Virus record (IMG/VR): IMGVR_UViG_3300042197_002147
Span: 92,712 to 156,711 of that record
Source: a virus
Direction: 5' to 3' (one strand)
DNA length: 64,000 nucleotides
Part shown: piece after piece, positions 63,282 through 64,000 of the stretch
How the letters are laid out: the number at the start of each line of letters is the position of its first letter
Position numbering within the stretch: position 1 is the stretch's first letter
Translations under genes and position numbers: made by a program
Notes under the pieces: model-generated
What the model was told of the DNA's origin: nothing
What the model saw: the letters and a program-made list of their open reading frames with translations, nothing else
Database searches by the model: none

Positions 63282-64000
63282 ACTTGAAATATTCAATTGA
63301 GGTTGTGTTCTTACATTTAATTGTAATTGTGCAAGTAATCTATTTTGTTGTTCTACTATTTGAGTTAATACATCTGTATTTGTAAATTCTTCTTGTTCAG
63401 CGACTGAACATTCTTCATTTGCAGTAAATAATACACTATTTGTTCCTTGTTGACGCAATTGACATTGACTGTTTGTATTATTAGAAGTACATGAAACTAC
63501 TACTCCATTTTCAATAGTCTGACACGATCCAATTACTTCATCTGTAATATCAACATCAATTACTGATTCATTTATTTTATGAATATAAAGACCTATGAAT
63601 GTTTTAGATGTTGTCCTATTTTCTTCTGTAATGTCTCCAAAAACTTTTACAACTTCTTTTCCTTCACTGTCTATTGAATAATCAATTACTTCGAATTTAT
63701 TTTGCTTTGCTTGAATTTGTATATAATCACCAACTTTTATACCCAAATAACTAAATGAATTTTTACTATTTTTTCCTAAATTATTAACAATGTTTGTTAT
63801 GGGTGTTGTCTTTACTGGTTCTATAATGTTATTAAATATAAAATTAGGTAAAGCTACGAAATCTGTTTTGTTGTATAGATTTAAATTTTCTGATATATTT
63901 TCAATTGAAACAACATCTGCAAAAATTAAAGAATCTTCAAAATTGGTAAATTGATATATTCCAGATAGGTCGTTTTTTGTTTTTTCATTTGAGTTTACTA
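63267..64000 (-). CDS. Virion structural protein candidate, 5' end outside window
   Basis: The frame stays open from 63267 to the right edge, about 244 residues visible. It is Asn/Thr/Ile-rich with G-I-K-V-G-D-Y-I-Q-I-Q and V-D-I-T-D-E-V-I-G-S-C, and ends Q-N-R-L-L-A-Q-L-Q-L-N-V. Beta-rich, low in charged helix, consistent with a baseplate or neck structural protein of T4-like phages. No specific homologue recognised. Confidence 0.5.
   Translation of the reverse strand, partial: VNSNEKTKNDLSGIYQFTNFEDSLIFADVVSIENISENLNLYNKTDFVALPNFIFNNIIEPVKTTPITNIVNNLGKNSKNSFSYLGIKVGDYIQIQAKQNKFEVIDYSIDSEGKEVVKVFGDITEENRTTSKTFIGLYIHKINESVIDVDITDEVIGSCQTIENGVVVSCTSNNTNSQCQLRQQGTNSVLFTANEECSVAEQEEFTNTDVLTQIVEQQNRLLAQLQLNVRTQPQLNISSLPFR

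Overview
This window is part of the genome of a large T4-like tailed phage (a myovirus, class Caudoviricetes), probably aquatic. The evidence is a T4-type replication set (gp43 DNA polymerase, UvsX, gp41 helicase, gp61 primase), T4-type late promoters (TATAAATA), many proteins whose N-termini match T4 capsid-targeting sequences ending in a (L/I)xE prohead-protease site, eleven tRNAs and a tmRNA. No rRNA, host housekeeping operon, integrase, IS element or CRISPR array is visible. The tRNAs mostly serve A-ending codons, as expected when an AT-rich phage infects a GC-richer host. Two secreted proteins end in PEP-CTERM-like sorting signals, which hints at a host with an exosortase, possibly a planctomycete; the host assignment is inference.

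Layout. (1) 1-14.5 kb, + strand: nucleic-acid and nucleotide genes. The B-family DNA polymerase is split into two genes (842-2320 and 6798-7913) separated by a 4.5 kb insert with a SpoU RNA methyltransferase, six tRNAs, a structured RNA candidate, a 2OG-Fe(II) oxygenase and a phosphoesterase. UvsX, helicase, primase, ThyX and a B12-dependent class II ribonucleotide reductase follow. (2) 14.5-38.8 kb, mostly - strand: late genes for virion or lysis functions. They include PEP-CTERM-like proteins, a putative holin and lipoprotein, a GH24 lysozyme, a zinc protease, a nucleotidyltransferase-HNH fusion, an MGME1-like nuclease, a polymorphic-toxin-like hydrophobic protein and a family of proline-rich modular proteins. 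(3) 38.9-51.5 kb: a strikingly GC-rich island of mostly small genes, with a divergent pair (a zincin/vWA CobT-like protein and a MoxR/CobS-like AAA+ ATPase), a kinase-fold protein, a gp88-like protein and an extremely acidic protein. (4) 51.5-64 kb: AT-rich again, with late virion genes, GMP reductase, a cytidine-deaminase-like protein, five tRNAs, a tmRNA and many small proteins.

Regulation is unusually legible. Late genes have TATAAATA or close variants, twice as a palindromic TATTTATAAATA that fires both ways. A second class, seen at least eleven times, has host-type -35/-10 boxes (TTGACA-like, 16-17 bp spacer, TATAAT-like) with the -10 box ending only 6-8 nt before the ATG, so these transcripts should be leaderless or nearly so. 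The strongest candidates for undescribed biology are this leaderless promoter class, the set of capsid-targeted cargo proteins, the proline-rich repeat protein with repeated LSES-type cleavage-like sites, the PEP-CTERM-like phage proteins, and structured RNAs at 3152-3295 and 14768-14842. All base composition statements are by eye.
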